DNA of 64,000 nt from Chitinophaga niabensis (GTDB lineage: Bacteria > Bacteroidota > Bacteroidia > Chitinophagales > Chitinophagaceae), in NCBI GenBank assembly GCA_017849435.1, contig JAFIGY010000002.1, positions 310,001-374,000 on the forward strand, in the 5' to 3' direction. The position numbers and the translations under genes are program-made. Shown piece by piece: positions 9,497 to 17,519 of this stretch. Under the pieces are notes generated by a model that was not told the origin of the DNA, searched no databases, and saw only the letters and a list, made by a program, of their open reading frames with translations. The number at the start of each line of letters is the position of its first letter. The first letter of the stretch is position 1.

Positions 9497-9518
9497 AGCA
9501 GGTTTTATAACTTGCATT

Positions 9519-9902
9519 ATGCGATACCTGTTACTTGCCTTTGCCATACTTACTGCGTGTAACCCTACCCGTGAGCGGACGGATACCAGCCATTATGACC
9601 TGATCAGTGAAAAATGTTTTGTGTTGCGGGAAAAGCCCGTTTCAACGGACAGTGCGGTGAACACCGGGCGGGACAGCATTATCCGCTTCCTGCAGCAGCA
9701 CGATTTTCAGGCCAGGTATATTCAGAAAGACAGCCTGTTGTTCCGCCGCAAGAACGGATTGCAGGTGGAGATTGTACTGCCAACGCCGCAGGATGCCTGG
9801 GAGTCCAATACCATCATCGTATTTGATCCCGCCAAAAATCCCTTGTTCGTGAACCTGCATAAAGGCACCGCACAGGTGCTGCAATATATCAGCGAAAAAT
9901 AA
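9519..9902 (+). CDS. Small lipoprotein of unknown function
   Basis: 127 residues starting at the ATG at 9519. The leader MRYLLLAFAILTAC is a lipobox (LTAC), so the mature protein would be lipidated at Cys14. The remainder is a compact, charged domain of about 110 residues with the segment NGLQVEIVLPTPQDAWESN. I recognise no family. A frame extension to 9480 lies inside the preceding gene and is unlikely. It sits 22 bp after the M28 peptidase and 20 bp before the Nudix regulator. Confidence 0.7.
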   Translation: MRYLLLAFAILTACNPTRERTDTSHYDLISEKCFVLREKPVSTDSAVNTGRDSIIRFLQQHDFQARYIQKDSLLFRRKNGLQVEIVLPTPQDAWESNTIIVFDPAKNPLFVNLHKGTAQVLQYISEK

Positions 9903-9922
9903 CCGCGCAAAATCTATATCCC

Positions 9923-10615
9923 TTGCCAGTTCATCAACATATCAGGGTGACTGCGGATGCCGTTGTACTCCGCTTCAATGCCAAAGAAGGCATCATGGTG
10001 CTGCTGAGCAAACGCAGCATTCCGCCGCACATCTTTAAATGGGGCCTTCCTGGCGGTTTCGTCCGCAACGACGAGCCCATCGAAACAACAGTGCACCGGG
10101 AGATACTCGAAGAAACAGGCCTGCGGGTGAATTACCTCGAGCAATTCCAGACCTTCGGAGAGCCGCAGCGGGATCCCCGTGGAAGGATTCTCTGCGTAGC
10201 GCACTTAGGGCTTATGAAACCCAACGCTACCAGACTCACGCCAGGCGCCGGCAATAAGGAAGCCCGCTGGTTTCCGGTCAGGGAGTTGCCGCAGACCGCT
10301 TTCGATCATGCCGAAGTGATCGCCACCGCGCTGGACCATATGCGCCTCCGGCTGCGCAATGAACCCCTCGCTTTTGAACTCCTCGACCCCAAGTTCCCCG
10401 TTTCGGAATTGGAAAAGCTCTATGAATGGCTATATGATCGGCCTGTAGACCGGCGGAATTTCCAGAAAAGGATCCATAACCTCGGTCTGCTGACGTTGCA
10501 ACAGGAAAAGTTGAAGCATCCGCTGCAAGGGCGCCCCGCTCAATTATTTAGCTTCAATCGGGATAAATTCACGGAATTGAAGGATAAAGGCACCTTCATC
10601 GAGATTTTTTCTTAA
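9923..10615 (+). CDS. nrtR: NrtR-type Nudix transcriptional regulator
   Basis: 230 residues. The N-terminal Nudix domain keeps a complete Nudix box: G45-x5-E51-x7-R59-E60-x2-E63-E64-x-G66. The C-terminal 80 residues form a winged-helix-like domain (FPVSELEKLYEWLYDRP...NFQKRIHNLGLL). This architecture defines the NrtR/AraR-like repressors, which sense ADP-ribose or related metabolites through the Nudix fold. The next gene is nicotinamide phosphoribosyltransferase, which argues for NAD control rather than sugar control. The start is uncertain: TTG at 9923 keeps the usual lead-in strand, and a GTG at 9947 would trim it. The intact Nudix box leaves residual hydrolase activity possible. The symbol is inferred from fold plus context. 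Confidence 0.85.
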   Translation: MPVHQHIRVTADAVVLRFNAKEGIMVLLSKRSIPPHIFKWGLPGGFVRNDEPIETTVHREILEETGLRVNYLEQFQTFGEPQRDPRGRILCVAHLGLMKPNATRLTPGAGNKEARWFPVRELPQTAFDHAEVIATALDHMRLRLRNEPLAFELLDPKFPVSELEKLYEWLYDRPVDRRNFQKRIHNLGLLTLQQEKLKHPLQGRPAQLFSFNRDKFTELKDKGTFIEIFS

Positions 10616-10794
10616 TGTAATGATTATCAATTTTTAGCCCCTTCAACACAAATAATGATATTAAAAATAAATAAATATTTTCATTTTGTGTAAAACACAC
10701 AATATATAACGCGAAATCCTTATCCGTATTGGGTTTCATAAATCCCTCTCCCCAAAGCACATACGAACCCCTTCGATTCACTAAATTCGTGAAT
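10616..10794 (+). promoter_or_regulatory. AT-rich NAMPT promoter region with candidate NrtR operators
   Basis: This stretch is much more AT-rich than its flanks. It contains TTGTGT-AAAAC-ACACAA (10686-10702), an inverted repeat with 6-bp arms. It also holds a looser outer pairing of ACACAAATAATGA and TCATTTTGTGT flanking an A/T core. TAAATTCG at 10782-10789 is one mismatch from the -7 consensus but ends only about 5 bp before the ATG. Operator function is inferred from position next to the NrtR-like gene. Confidence 0.45.
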
Positions 10795-12210
10795 ATGGAG
10801 AACATCATTTTACTCGCGGATGCTTACAAGTACTCTCATCATAAATTATATGTGCCCGGCACGCAGTACATTTATTCTTATCTGGAAAGTCGTGGTGGGA
10901 TGTTTGAGGAGACGGTTTTCTACGGGCTGCAATATTTTTTAAAGGCTTACCTGGAAGGGCCGGTGATCACTGCCGAAAAAATAAAAGAAGCCGGAGAGAT
11001 GTTGCCGGAAGTTTTCGGCAGGAACGATGTGTATGACGCCACCCGCTTCGAATATATTTTGCGGGAACATGGCGGCCGTTTGCCGGTGCGCATCCGCGCT
11101 GTACCGGAAGGCACCGTGGTGCCGGTCAGAAATGTGCTGATGACGATCGAGAACACGGACCCCGCCTGTTACTGGCTCACGAATTTCCTGGAAACCCTGC
11201 TCATGCAGGTCTGGTACCCCTGTAGCGTAGCAACGCTTTCGAGGGAGATTAGGAAAGTAGTGCGCCGGTTCTACGAAGCCACCGCCAGCACAGCGGCTTT
11301 TGCAGGTATCGATCTTGTGCTGAACGATTTCGGCTTTCGCGGAGCAAGCTCCGTGGAAGCAGCAGGGATCGGAGGAAGCGCGCATCTCGTGAACTTCAGC
11401 GGAAGTGATACGCTGGTGGCTTCTACTTTCGCGAAACGGTACTATCATGCGAAAACCGCACCGGGACTATCCATCCCCGCCACAGAACATTCCATCGTAA
11501 CGCTCCTCGGCGAAACGGGAGAGGCTTCCATCTTTGAGCATGTATTGAACACCTTTCCCGAAGGCATCGTAGCCTGCGTATCTGATTCCTACAATATTTT
11601 CCGCGCCTGTGAAGAATACTGGGGCACTTTGCTGAAGGACCAGGTGCTGGCCAGGAACGGCACGCTCGTGATCCGCCCGGATTCCGGCGATCCCGTGAAA
11701 ACCCTGTTGGAAGTATTCCGCATCCTCATGGATAAGTTCGGGTTTTCCCTCAACGAAAAAGGATACAAGGTGCTGCCGCCGCAAGTGCGCGTGATACAAG
11801 GCGATGGCATCAGCTATCATTCCATTCCGCAGATCTATGAAGCCTTGCAGCAGGCCGGCATCAGCGCGGAAAATCTCGTGCTGGGCATGGGAGGAGCGCT
11901 GCTGCAGCGAGTGAACCGGGACACGCAGGAGTTTGCACTCAAATGCTCCTACGCGGAGATCAACGGGAAAAAGGCAGATGTACAGAAATTGCCCGTAGAA
12001 CTTGATGCAGACGGTCATCTGCGCACGTCTTTCAAAAAATCGAAAGCAGGAAAGCTGCGGCTGATAAAAGATGCGGAAGGATGGAAGACCGTAGCGGAAG
12101 GGGAGAGGCCCGGGGAGGAAGATGTACTGGAAACCGTATTTGAGAATGGAACTATCATAAAAGATCAGTATTTTGAAGATATTCGTAAAAGAGCCCGCAT
12201 TCCCGTATGA
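10795..12210 (+). CDS. nadV: Nicotinamide phosphoribosyltransferase
   Basis: 471 residues from the ATG at 10795 (MENIILLADAYKYSHHKLY). The frame is open 22 codons further up but that stretch is promoter-like. The enzyme joins nicotinamide to PRPP to give NMN, salvaging nicotinamide into NAD. Family marks seen: DAYKYSH near the start, NDFGFRGASS and GIGGSAHL in the middle, PATEHSIV carrying the histidine that is phosphorylated in NAMPT, RPDSGDPV for phosphate binding, and LGMGGALLQRVNRD near the end. The length is close to animal and bacterial NAMPT. It is preceded by the NrtR-like regulator and overlaps the next gene by 4 bp (ATGA), so the two are translationally coupled. Confidence 0.93.
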   Translation: MENIILLADAYKYSHHKLYVPGTQYIYSYLESRGGMFEETVFYGLQYFLKAYLEGPVITAEKIKEAGEMLPEVFGRNDVYDATRFEYILREHGGRLPVRIRAVPEGTVVPVRNVLMTIENTDPACYWLTNFLETLLMQVWYPCSVATLSREIRKVVRRFYEATASTAAFAGIDLVLNDFGFRGASSVEAAGIGGSAHLVNFSGSDTLVASTFAKRYYHAKTAPGLSIPATEHSIVTLLGETGEASIFEHVLNTFPEGIVACVSDSYNIFRACEEYWGTLLKDQVLARNGTLVIRPDSGDPVKTLLEVFRILMDKFGFSLNEKGYKVLPPQVRVIQGDGISYHSIPQIYEALQQAGISAENLVLGMGGALLQRVNRDTQEFALKCSYAEINGKKADVQKLPVELDADGHLRTSFKKSKAGKLRLIKDAEGWKTVAEGERPGEEDVLETVFENGTIIKDQYFEDIRKRARIPV

Positions 12211-12662
12211 AACAATTTTTATCCAGGCCCAAACGGATCATCCTCGCAGTAGCACTGCTGACAATTGCCCTGGGGCTGCTTTCCGGTCGCTCCACCGTAG
12301 ATATGCATCTGCAGGATACTTATTTTGTTATCGCTGCCTGGCATCTATTCGCAGTGCTGGGAACATTATTTCTTTTCGAGGCGGCCATCTATTACCTCAC
12401 CGATAACTACCGGCAACGGCGCGCCCTTCAGTATATTCATATTATCAGCATCCTCCTGTTTTGCATCGCTGTCATCATCTTTCAATCAACTGGTACAAGC
12501 GGACCGCCAACCCGCTACTTCCAGGTTTCAGACGCCCCCCGGTTTGACCGGGTTGAAATGTTGATGATCATTGCGGCCATCCTCTTCTTTATCGGACAAA
12601 TCATCTTTTTAATTAATCTGATCATCGGCTTCATCCTTGGTAAGAAACTGTTAAATCGCTGA
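12207..12662 (+). CDS. Small membrane protein resembling the C-terminal part of cytochrome oxidase subunit I
   Basis: 151 residues with four predicted membrane helices (about 9-27, 41-63, 75-92, 115-145). Residues 37-50 (DTYFVIAAWHLFAV) match the Cox1 helix-X pattern DTYxVVAHFHYV, with the first haem-ligand histidine replaced by Ala and the second kept as His46. Residues 99-112 (GPPTRYFQVSDAPR) followed by a final helix and GKK recall the Cox1 GMPRRYxDYPDAF...GKR end. No other Cox1 helices are present. The function is unknown, and activity as an oxidase is impossible from this fragment alone. It starts inside the NAMPT stop codon, so it is probably expressed with it. Confidence 0.72.
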   Translation: MKQFLSRPKRIILAVALLTIALGLLSGRSTVDMHLQDTYFVIAAWHLFAVLGTLFLFEAAIYYLTDNYRQRRALQYIHIISILLFCIAVIIFQSTGTSGPPTRYFQVSDAPRFDRVEMLMIIAAILFFIGQIIFLINLIIGFILGKKLLNR

Positions 12663-12715
12663 ACGGCCCCCCTTGCCCATATCGCGAAATCCGGATTTTT
12701 TTGCATATTGCACGA

Positions 12716-13855
12716 ATGCGGAAGGCGATATCAGCGTTATCTCTTTGTATTTTGGCGGGATCGGGAGTAAAAGCACAGGATTCCATTCCTGTGCGCAGGA
12801 ATAGTTTCTTCCCCGTGCCCGTTGTTGGGTATTCTCCTGAAAAGGGTTTTGAATTTGGCGTTGCTGCTTTGTACTCCTATTACTCGGACAAGAAAAACCC
12901 ATCGCCTTTCACCCGCAACTCCACGATAGGTGTGCTTTCTACGTTCACTACCAATCATCAGTTCAAGTTCGATGTCCGTTTTGAGAACTGGACGAGGAAT
13001 AACGACTTCCACATCAAAACGAACTTCCGTTATCATAACTTTCCGTTCTATTTCTACGGAATGGGCGATACCACACATTACGCCAACCGTTCCCTCGTGG
13101 GCAACATCCGCTATAAATTCACGGTGGAAGCGGAAAGACGCATCACCCGCAATTTTTACGGCGGGCTTTCCCTGCTCTACCAGAAGGATGAATTCAAGGC
13201 AGATGACCCGAAAGGCGTCTATCCACTGATGGATCTGCAGGATAAAGATGGGGGCTACGCCACTTTTATTGGTATCACCGGTGTATATGACAGCCGGAAT
13301 AACCAGAATTATTGCACTGAGGGCTCTTACATAAGATTTAATGCCGCCTATGCCCCGTCTTTCCTTAGCAAGCACCCGCTGTGGCGCCTGGAAATGAAAG
13401 CCAGTCACTTTATCCCGCTTTCAAAGAAAAGCACTTTGGGATTGAATGTATATGGGAACTCCCTGCAAGGAAAAGTGCTTCCGTTTTATTTGCTGCCCGA
13501 ACTGGGAAGCGATAACATTATGCGTGGATATTACACAGGCCGCTACCGTGGCCAGAACTATCTCGCCGCTCAGGCGGAATACCGATACCTCCTCGATCCT
13601 AAGATGCACATCAAAATATGGTTCGTAGACATGCGCCCCACCTTTGCACTGGCGGGTTTTGCAGGTACAGGATCCATTTTCGGCAATCATGATTTTGAGT
13701 TGTCCCGGTTCAAGCCGAACTACGGGCTGGGCGTCCGCTACTTCTATGATAAAGCCGCACGGATTACGATAAGAATGGATTACGGATGGGGTGAAAAAAG
13801 ACAGGGGGAAAACCGTCAGCATGGATTCTACCTTTCTCTGGCAGAAGCGTTTTAG
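12716..13855 (+). CDS. BamA/TamA-like outer-membrane beta-barrel protein
   Basis: 379 residues from the ATG at 12716, with signal peptide MRKAISALSLCILAGSGVKAQ. Almost the whole mature protein is barrel-like: alternating aromatic/polar strands, GYSPEKGFEFGV at the first strands, a Bam-type final segment (RITIRMDYGWGEKR) and a C-terminal aromatic residue (LSLAEAF). No POTRA domains precede the barrel, so it belongs to the short surface-antigen/D15-like group rather than BamA itself. Its role, whether pore, lipid handling or protein export, cannot be read from sequence. It is 54 bp after the small membrane protein. Confidence 0.85.
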   Translation: MRKAISALSLCILAGSGVKAQDSIPVRRNSFFPVPVVGYSPEKGFEFGVAALYSYYSDKKNPSPFTRNSTIGVLSTFTTNHQFKFDVRFENWTRNNDFHIKTNFRYHNFPFYFYGMGDTTHYANRSLVGNIRYKFTVEAERRITRNFYGGLSLLYQKDEFKADDPKGVYPLMDLQDKDGGYATFIGITGVYDSRNNQNYCTEGSYIRFNAAYAPSFLSKHPLWRLEMKASHFIPLSKKSTLGLNVYGNSLQGKVLPFYLLPELGSDNIMRGYYTGRYRGQNYLAAQAEYRYLLDPKMHIKIWFVDMRPTFALAGFAGTGSIFGNHDFELSRFKPNYGLGVRYFYDKAARITIRMDYGWGEKRQGENRQHGFYLSLAEAF

Positions 13856-13866
13856 TCAAATGAAAA

Positions 13867-13891
13867 AGTCCGGATACATGGTACCCGGACT
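13867..13891 (-). terminator. Intrinsic terminator of the 43-residue membrane protein gene
   Basis: Arms 13867-13877 and 13881-13891 pair over 11 bp with one wobble. On the minus strand a TTTTT run follows directly. It ends leftward transcription of the gene at 13915-14046, and also lies just past the stop of the barrel gene. Confidence 0.75.
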
Positions 13892-13914
13892 ATCAAATAT
13901 GCTGATCTGAGAGA

Positions 13915-14046
13915 TTATTTCTTCGCGTATTTTATCATCGCATAGATGAACATGGCCCCGAACAGGATGATAAAGAACCAAACACCGTAATAGCCGATCT
14001 GGTCGCCAGCATCAAAGAAAGAGTTGAGTAAAACGTTCAACAGCAT
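13915..14046 (-). CDS. 43-residue single-pass membrane protein
   Basis: A short minus-strand gene: ATG at 14046, TAA at 13915. The peptide begins MLLNVLLNSFFDAGDQIG. It has one strong membrane helix (about residues 21-37, YGVWFFIILFGAMFIYA) and ends in a basic tail (MIKYAKK), suggesting an N-out/C-in topology. It is followed at once by its own intrinsic terminator, and the reading frame is free of rare codons, so I take it as real. I do not recognise a family. Small membrane peptides of this kind often modulate larger membrane complexes, but no partner is evident here. Confidence 0.65.
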   Translation of the reverse strand: MLLNVLLNSFFDAGDQIGYYGVWFFIILFGAMFIYAMIKYAKK

Positions 14047-14208
14047 GATATACAGTTTTTATAAATTCAGCGGCAAGTTAGCGTTTTATATGGAAATAGA
14101 CAACGGATTTCCTCTCCCCGCGGCTTAAAAACTTTTTCCCTCCTGACATAATGCCGTCATTCACCTGCATGAAATTTGTGCTGTTACTCATAATAAAAGC
14201 ACACGCAC

Positions 14209-14805
14209 ATGAAAACCAGGCAATGTTATCTTTTTGTGTTCAACGGGTATTCTGATTGGGAACCGGTGCTCGCGGCGGCGGCGCTTCAGCAGTTCACGGA
14301 TTTTGAAGTGATCCCGTTCTCGGTGGATGGGAAGCCCGTTACTTCCGCTGCTAACCTCAGGATCGTTCCGCAACGCTCCCTTTCACAGCTGAACCCTGTT
14401 GAGGCAGAACTGTTGATACTACCGGGCGGAACCGCCTGGTCAGCAGGCAGGAACCGTGAAATATCCCCCTTCGTTCGCGAAATGTTGCGATTGGAAAAAG
14501 TAGTGGCCGCTATCTGTGATGCCACGCTGTATATGGCTTCCGAAGGCTTTTTGGACAATGTGAAACATACCAGCAACGATCTTGGGCTACTCAAACAGTT
14601 CGTTCCCGGATACCGGGCTGAGGTGAACTACCTCCAGCGGCCTGCCGTGGCGGATGGATCGGTGATCACGGCCAATGGCACTGCTGGTGTAGCATTTGCT
14701 TTGGAGATCATCCGCAGGTTCGGGCTGGAAAAGGATAATGCGCAACTGGATTTCTGGTTTGGGTTTTTCCATAAGCCTGAATTCAGGTCGCTGCAATTCT
14801 CCTGA
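14209..14805 (+). CDS. DJ-1/PfpI-family protein
   Basis: 198 residues of the ThiJ/DJ-1/PfpI class-I glutamine-amidotransferase-like fold. The nucleophile elbow is VVAAICDATLYMAS with Cys103. LLILPGGTAWSAG (69-80) forms the strand-loop next to the site, and Glu18 is positioned like the acidic partner of the cysteine. Length and motif order resemble YdeA-type deglycase/protease relatives. Members include chaperones, glyoxalases and hydratases, so activity is unassigned. The ATG at 14209 follows a 160-bp gap with no clear promoter. The stop lies 2 bp from the end of the convergent lipoprotein gene. Confidence 0.88.
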   Translation: MKTRQCYLFVFNGYSDWEPVLAAAALQQFTDFEVIPFSVDGKPVTSAANLRIVPQRSLSQLNPVEAELLILPGGTAWSAGRNREISPFVREMLRLEKVVAAICDATLYMASEGFLDNVKHTSNDLGLLKQFVPGYRAEVNYLQRPAVADGSVITANGTAGVAFALEIIRRFGLEKDNAQLDFWFGFFHKPEFRSLQFS

Positions 14806-14807
14806 TG

Positions 14808-15506
14808 TTATTTGGCCTGCTCTTTCGAAAGCACCTCAATGAGCTTGTATTCGTACGCACCAACATCCTGAATGCGCGGATCACGCGGAATGCGGTTCAC
14901 TTTCAGCTTGTAGCGGTTGCCCTTTTCAAACCTGAATCCATCGATAGGTTCTGAAAGCTTTTCCCAGGGCTCCATGAGTTTATCACCATAGATCACCTCA
15001 TAGCATTTGGTTTTCCCAAAGCCCGGTCCGCGGTCGCATTCCGCTTCGCTTTTCACCCAAATGATCAGTTCCTTGGCCGCCGGGGCGGGTTTTTCTTTTT
15101 TGATCAGTGTAAGACCATCCGATCCGTATTCCGTTCCCGTGTACACAAGGCCGTTCTCTGCCTTTTTGAAGGTCAGTGAATCCTTCGCCGGGTTGCCACT
15201 ACCAACGGTTATCAGCGTTACCAGGTATTTTCCGCCCTCCTGTGCAGACCAGTTCCCGATCTGCAGAACTTCCGGAGTACTGTTCATATAGTCGGTTGTC
15301 ATTTCCGCGTCGTGCGTGCTTTTTAATGTAAGGCCGATCAACCGGCCAGGACTGGAGGCGGCTGGTAAACTGGCTTCATAATATCCTACTGGCGGTGATG
15401 CAACGGCTTCCGGCATTTGCGTACTATCGCTGGCGGCGGATTTTTTAGGTGTATTCTGACAGGACGCAAGAATAGCGATCCCTGAAAGGAGGAGCAGTGC
15501 TTTCAT
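14808..15506 (-). CDS. Lipoprotein with NlpE-like and DUF4377-like domains
   Basis: 232 residues with a lipobox (ILASC, Cys16). Residues about 38-130 resemble the NlpE N-terminal barrel: GYYEASLPAASSPG occupies the place of the usual GxYxGxLPCADCPG. Both cysteines of that CxxC are replaced (Ala49, Ser52). The C-terminal 90 residues (IIWVKSEAECDRGPG...GFRFEKGNRYKLKV) resemble DUF4377. NlpE senses surface contact and copper in Enterobacteria; loss of the CxxC argues against copper binding here. The protein is probably anchored in the outer membrane. The gene is the first of a convergent pair with the DJ-1 gene. Confidence 0.75.
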   Translation of the reverse strand: MKALLLLSGIAILASCQNTPKKSAASDSTQMPEAVASPPVGYYEASLPAASSPGRLIGLTLKSTHDAEMTTDYMNSTPEVLQIGNWSAQEGGKYLVTLITVGSGNPAKDSLTFKKAENGLVYTGTEYGSDGLTLIKKEKPAPAAKELIIWVKSEAECDRGPGFGKTKCYEVIYGDKLMEPWEKLSEPIDGFRFEKGNRYKLKVNRIPRDPRIQDVGAYEYKLIEVLSKEQAK

Positions 15507-15566
15507 AAAAAAGGTCGTTTAATAATACTATGTTATAACATCCGGATGGCTGATGTGTTTACCATT

Positions 15567-16178
15567 TCATCGGGATATAACAGTGTCCAGCAGTGGGCTG
15601 TCAAATATATTACCTGGTGAAACCATTTTTTCATCGAGGGGAACCTTGTTGCCGTACCGCTCCCGCATCACGGCTTTCACCAGGGGATGACTGAGATCGT
15701 ATTCCCGCATGGGTTGCAAATTGCCCACCTCTATCCCGGTTGCTGCTTTGTAAACTTTCCAGACCAGCTCCGAACAATAGATCTGATCATCGGACCAGCC
15801 AAAATAAATATCATAGTCCTTCCCGATATACTGTTTCCCCGCCGCTTTCATTTTCTCCACCACTGCGGGAGTCATCAGGGAGTCCGCCCCTTTCAGTCTT
15901 TTTACCACAAAATGTCCGTTCCCGCGCGCTACCCACTCATCATAAGGTGTTTCCGAAACCGGTTGAACCGCCTCCAGCACATACCAGGCATTATTTCGGG
16001 AAAAAATCAGACCGCAATGGCTGTATTTCGAGTGTGTTGCCAGTTCAATCGCCTTGCATTGGGGTGAAATATTGGATTGAAAAATGATATCTCCCTCAGC
16101 CAAAACGCCCCCTTGAGCCTTTAATAAGCCAAACGAGGTTATCATTAACAATCCGGTCAAAACAAGGCTTCTTTTCAT
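15567..16178 (-). CDS. YiiX-like permuted NlpC/P60 amidase, exported
   Basis: 203 residues from the ATG at 16178, giving signal peptide MKRSLVLTGLLMITSFGLLKAQ. The frame is open upstream but that part overlaps the preceding gene. The permuted papain-like order is visible: LAEGDIIFQ, then YSHCGLIF with His54, and QIYCSELVWKVY with Cys135 as the likely nucleophile. YiiX/YebB relatives act as amidases or lipid-linked hydrolases at the envelope; the substrate here is unknown. The gene follows DUF4241 by 17 bp and is probably cotranscribed with it. Confidence 0.85.
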   Translation of the reverse strand: MKRSLVLTGLLMITSFGLLKAQGGVLAEGDIIFQSNISPQCKAIELATHSKYSHCGLIFSRNNAWYVLEAVQPVSETPYDEWVARGNGHFVVKRLKGADSLMTPAVVEKMKAAGKQYIGKDYDIYFGWSDDQIYCSELVWKVYKAATGIEVGNLQPMREYDLSHPLVKAVMRERYGNKVPLDEKMVSPGNIFDSPLLDTVISR

Positions 16179-16195
16179 TAACATATTTTTAAATC

Positions 16196-16885
16196 TTAAA
16201 TAACCATAAAATCGATCACCAGGCTGCAAATCGTTCCGCTTTCCGATACCCCCCAATAAGCAGGATAGATACCATCTCCGTAACCGGTATGGAACATGAT
16301 CACATTCTGCCTCGGGTGGGCCGGTAAATGAAAATTAAAGCTATGATTTTCTTCTATTACATGCTTCCGCGCAAAGGCCCGTGCAAAAAGTGAGTCGTAA
16401 ATATCACCATTGGGATGATCCCTGAAGAATCGCTCCAGATAAGCGTTGTAATGCTTTTGCGTATGTGCGTCACAGAGGCATCCAATGCCCGCATCTGTCG
16501 TAAAGCCGCAAAAGATATTATTATCATGCGTGCCGCCGGCGGCCTGGCCTGGTACATAAGCAAGTTCCCACTGCGCGGCCTTCTCATCGGAAAAGATCAC
16601 CTTCAGCAAAGCATTCCTGCGGCGATTATAACTTCCGGCAACGATCATGAACACGGGATATTCACCCGGCGGCATCCTGCGGGTAAAGGGCAGGGCGTCA
16701 TGCAGGCCCAGCAAGGGATCGCAAGCTACGATAAACCCGCTGGGCAACGCCAGCTTACCCAGGTAACGCTTCTCCAACCGCACGCCACCAGCCGCCTCTT
16801 CTTCGAAATAGGGGTTGTAGTCAAGCATGGCATACCTGACCTTAGTGCTCTTGTACTGTCCCAGTAAGCGTTTCAAAAATTTCAT
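16196..16885 (-). CDS. DUF4241 family protein
   Basis: 229 residues from the ATG at 16885 (MKFLKRLLGQYKSTKV). A further ATG at 16924 is possible but its 13 extra residues look unlike the family. Features I associate with DUF4241: GFIVACDPLLGL, PPGEYPVFMIV, a central acidic GCLCDAHTQ, and the C-terminal GYGDGIYPAYWG...IDFMV. The protein has no signal peptide and is probably cytoplasmic. Function is unknown. It forms an apparent pair with the exported YiiX-like amidase 17 bp downstream. Confidence 0.8.
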   Translation of the reverse strand: MKFLKRLLGQYKSTKVRYAMLDYNPYFEEEAAGGVRLEKRYLGKLALPSGFIVACDPLLGLHDALPFTRRMPPGEYPVFMIVAGSYNRRRNALLKVIFSDEKAAQWELAYVPGQAAGGTHDNNIFCGFTTDAGIGCLCDAHTQKHYNAYLERFFRDHPNGDIYDSLFARAFARKHVIEENHSFNFHLPAHPRQNVIMFHTGYGDGIYPAYWGVSESGTICSLVIDFMVI

Positions 16886-17171
16886 GTTGGCCTTTTTGGC
16901 TTGCAATACAGAATAGTAGCCCATTCGCTTGCAGGCGAACTTTGCTCCGTCCGCCCAAAAGCAGACCAGCAGCCGTTTTTCATCTATTATTTATCATAGG
17001 AAATTTGAGGTTGCCGTGTACAGGCGGTGTGTCCTAGTCATATAAATTATTCATGTGATATAGTAAGGAATAAAAATACGATCAAACGATCGATTAACTC
17101 AAATTCCAGACCTGCTATTTATCCACGATCTGACATATAATTTTTTATATTTTATAATAATTACATATATT

Positions 17172-17179
17172 TACTTTTG
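17172..17179 (+). promoter_or_regulatory. Distal -7 box upstream of the CAP genes
   Basis: TACTTTTG is an exact match to TAnnTTTG in an AT-rich context, about 340 bp upstream of the first CAP gene. Confidence 0.4.
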
Positions 17180-17349
17180 TTTAATTATTAGATTGCTTAT
17201 TCCGGTCAGATGCAGCGACAATCCTATGCCTTTTTTCCTGTCCTGCATGCTGATCAGGAAGCTCGGAAGTCCTATTCACAAGTCATTAACGACCAGCGCG
17301 TTAACAGGAATTTCACATCACGGAAGGCTGAATTTTTCTGTTTAGGCAC

Positions 17350-17357
17350 TAGCTTTG
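17350..17357 (+). promoter_or_regulatory. Proximal -7 box upstream of the CAP genes
   Basis: TAGCTTTG is an exact match to TAnnTTTG. Transcription from about 17364 would leave a leader near 155 nt before the start at 17520. Confidence 0.4.
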
Positions 17358-17519
17358 CAATTGTTAATCATGCTTTCTGATATCAATTAGCAAACAGTCC
17401 ATGGATAGTAAGCCCAGAGCATTCATCCACCTTATCTAACCCCGTACACTAATATTTTAAGCCGTAGCCTTCCGTAAAACCAGTCGGGTTCTTAATTACT
17501 CATTCTAAACTTTTTAGAT

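Larger units (their letters stand above)
16925..17519. other. AT-rich intergenic region, about 595 bp
   Basis: I see no credible protein gene. The stretch from about 17040 to 17200 is very AT-rich. It holds two exact TAnnTTTG boxes on the plus strand, TACTTTTG at 17172-17179 and TAGCTTTG at 17350-17357, both pointing at the first CAP gene. Leaders from these would be about 330 and 155 nt, long for this window. CGATC occurs as a short repeat near 17080-17095. Confidence 0.5.
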
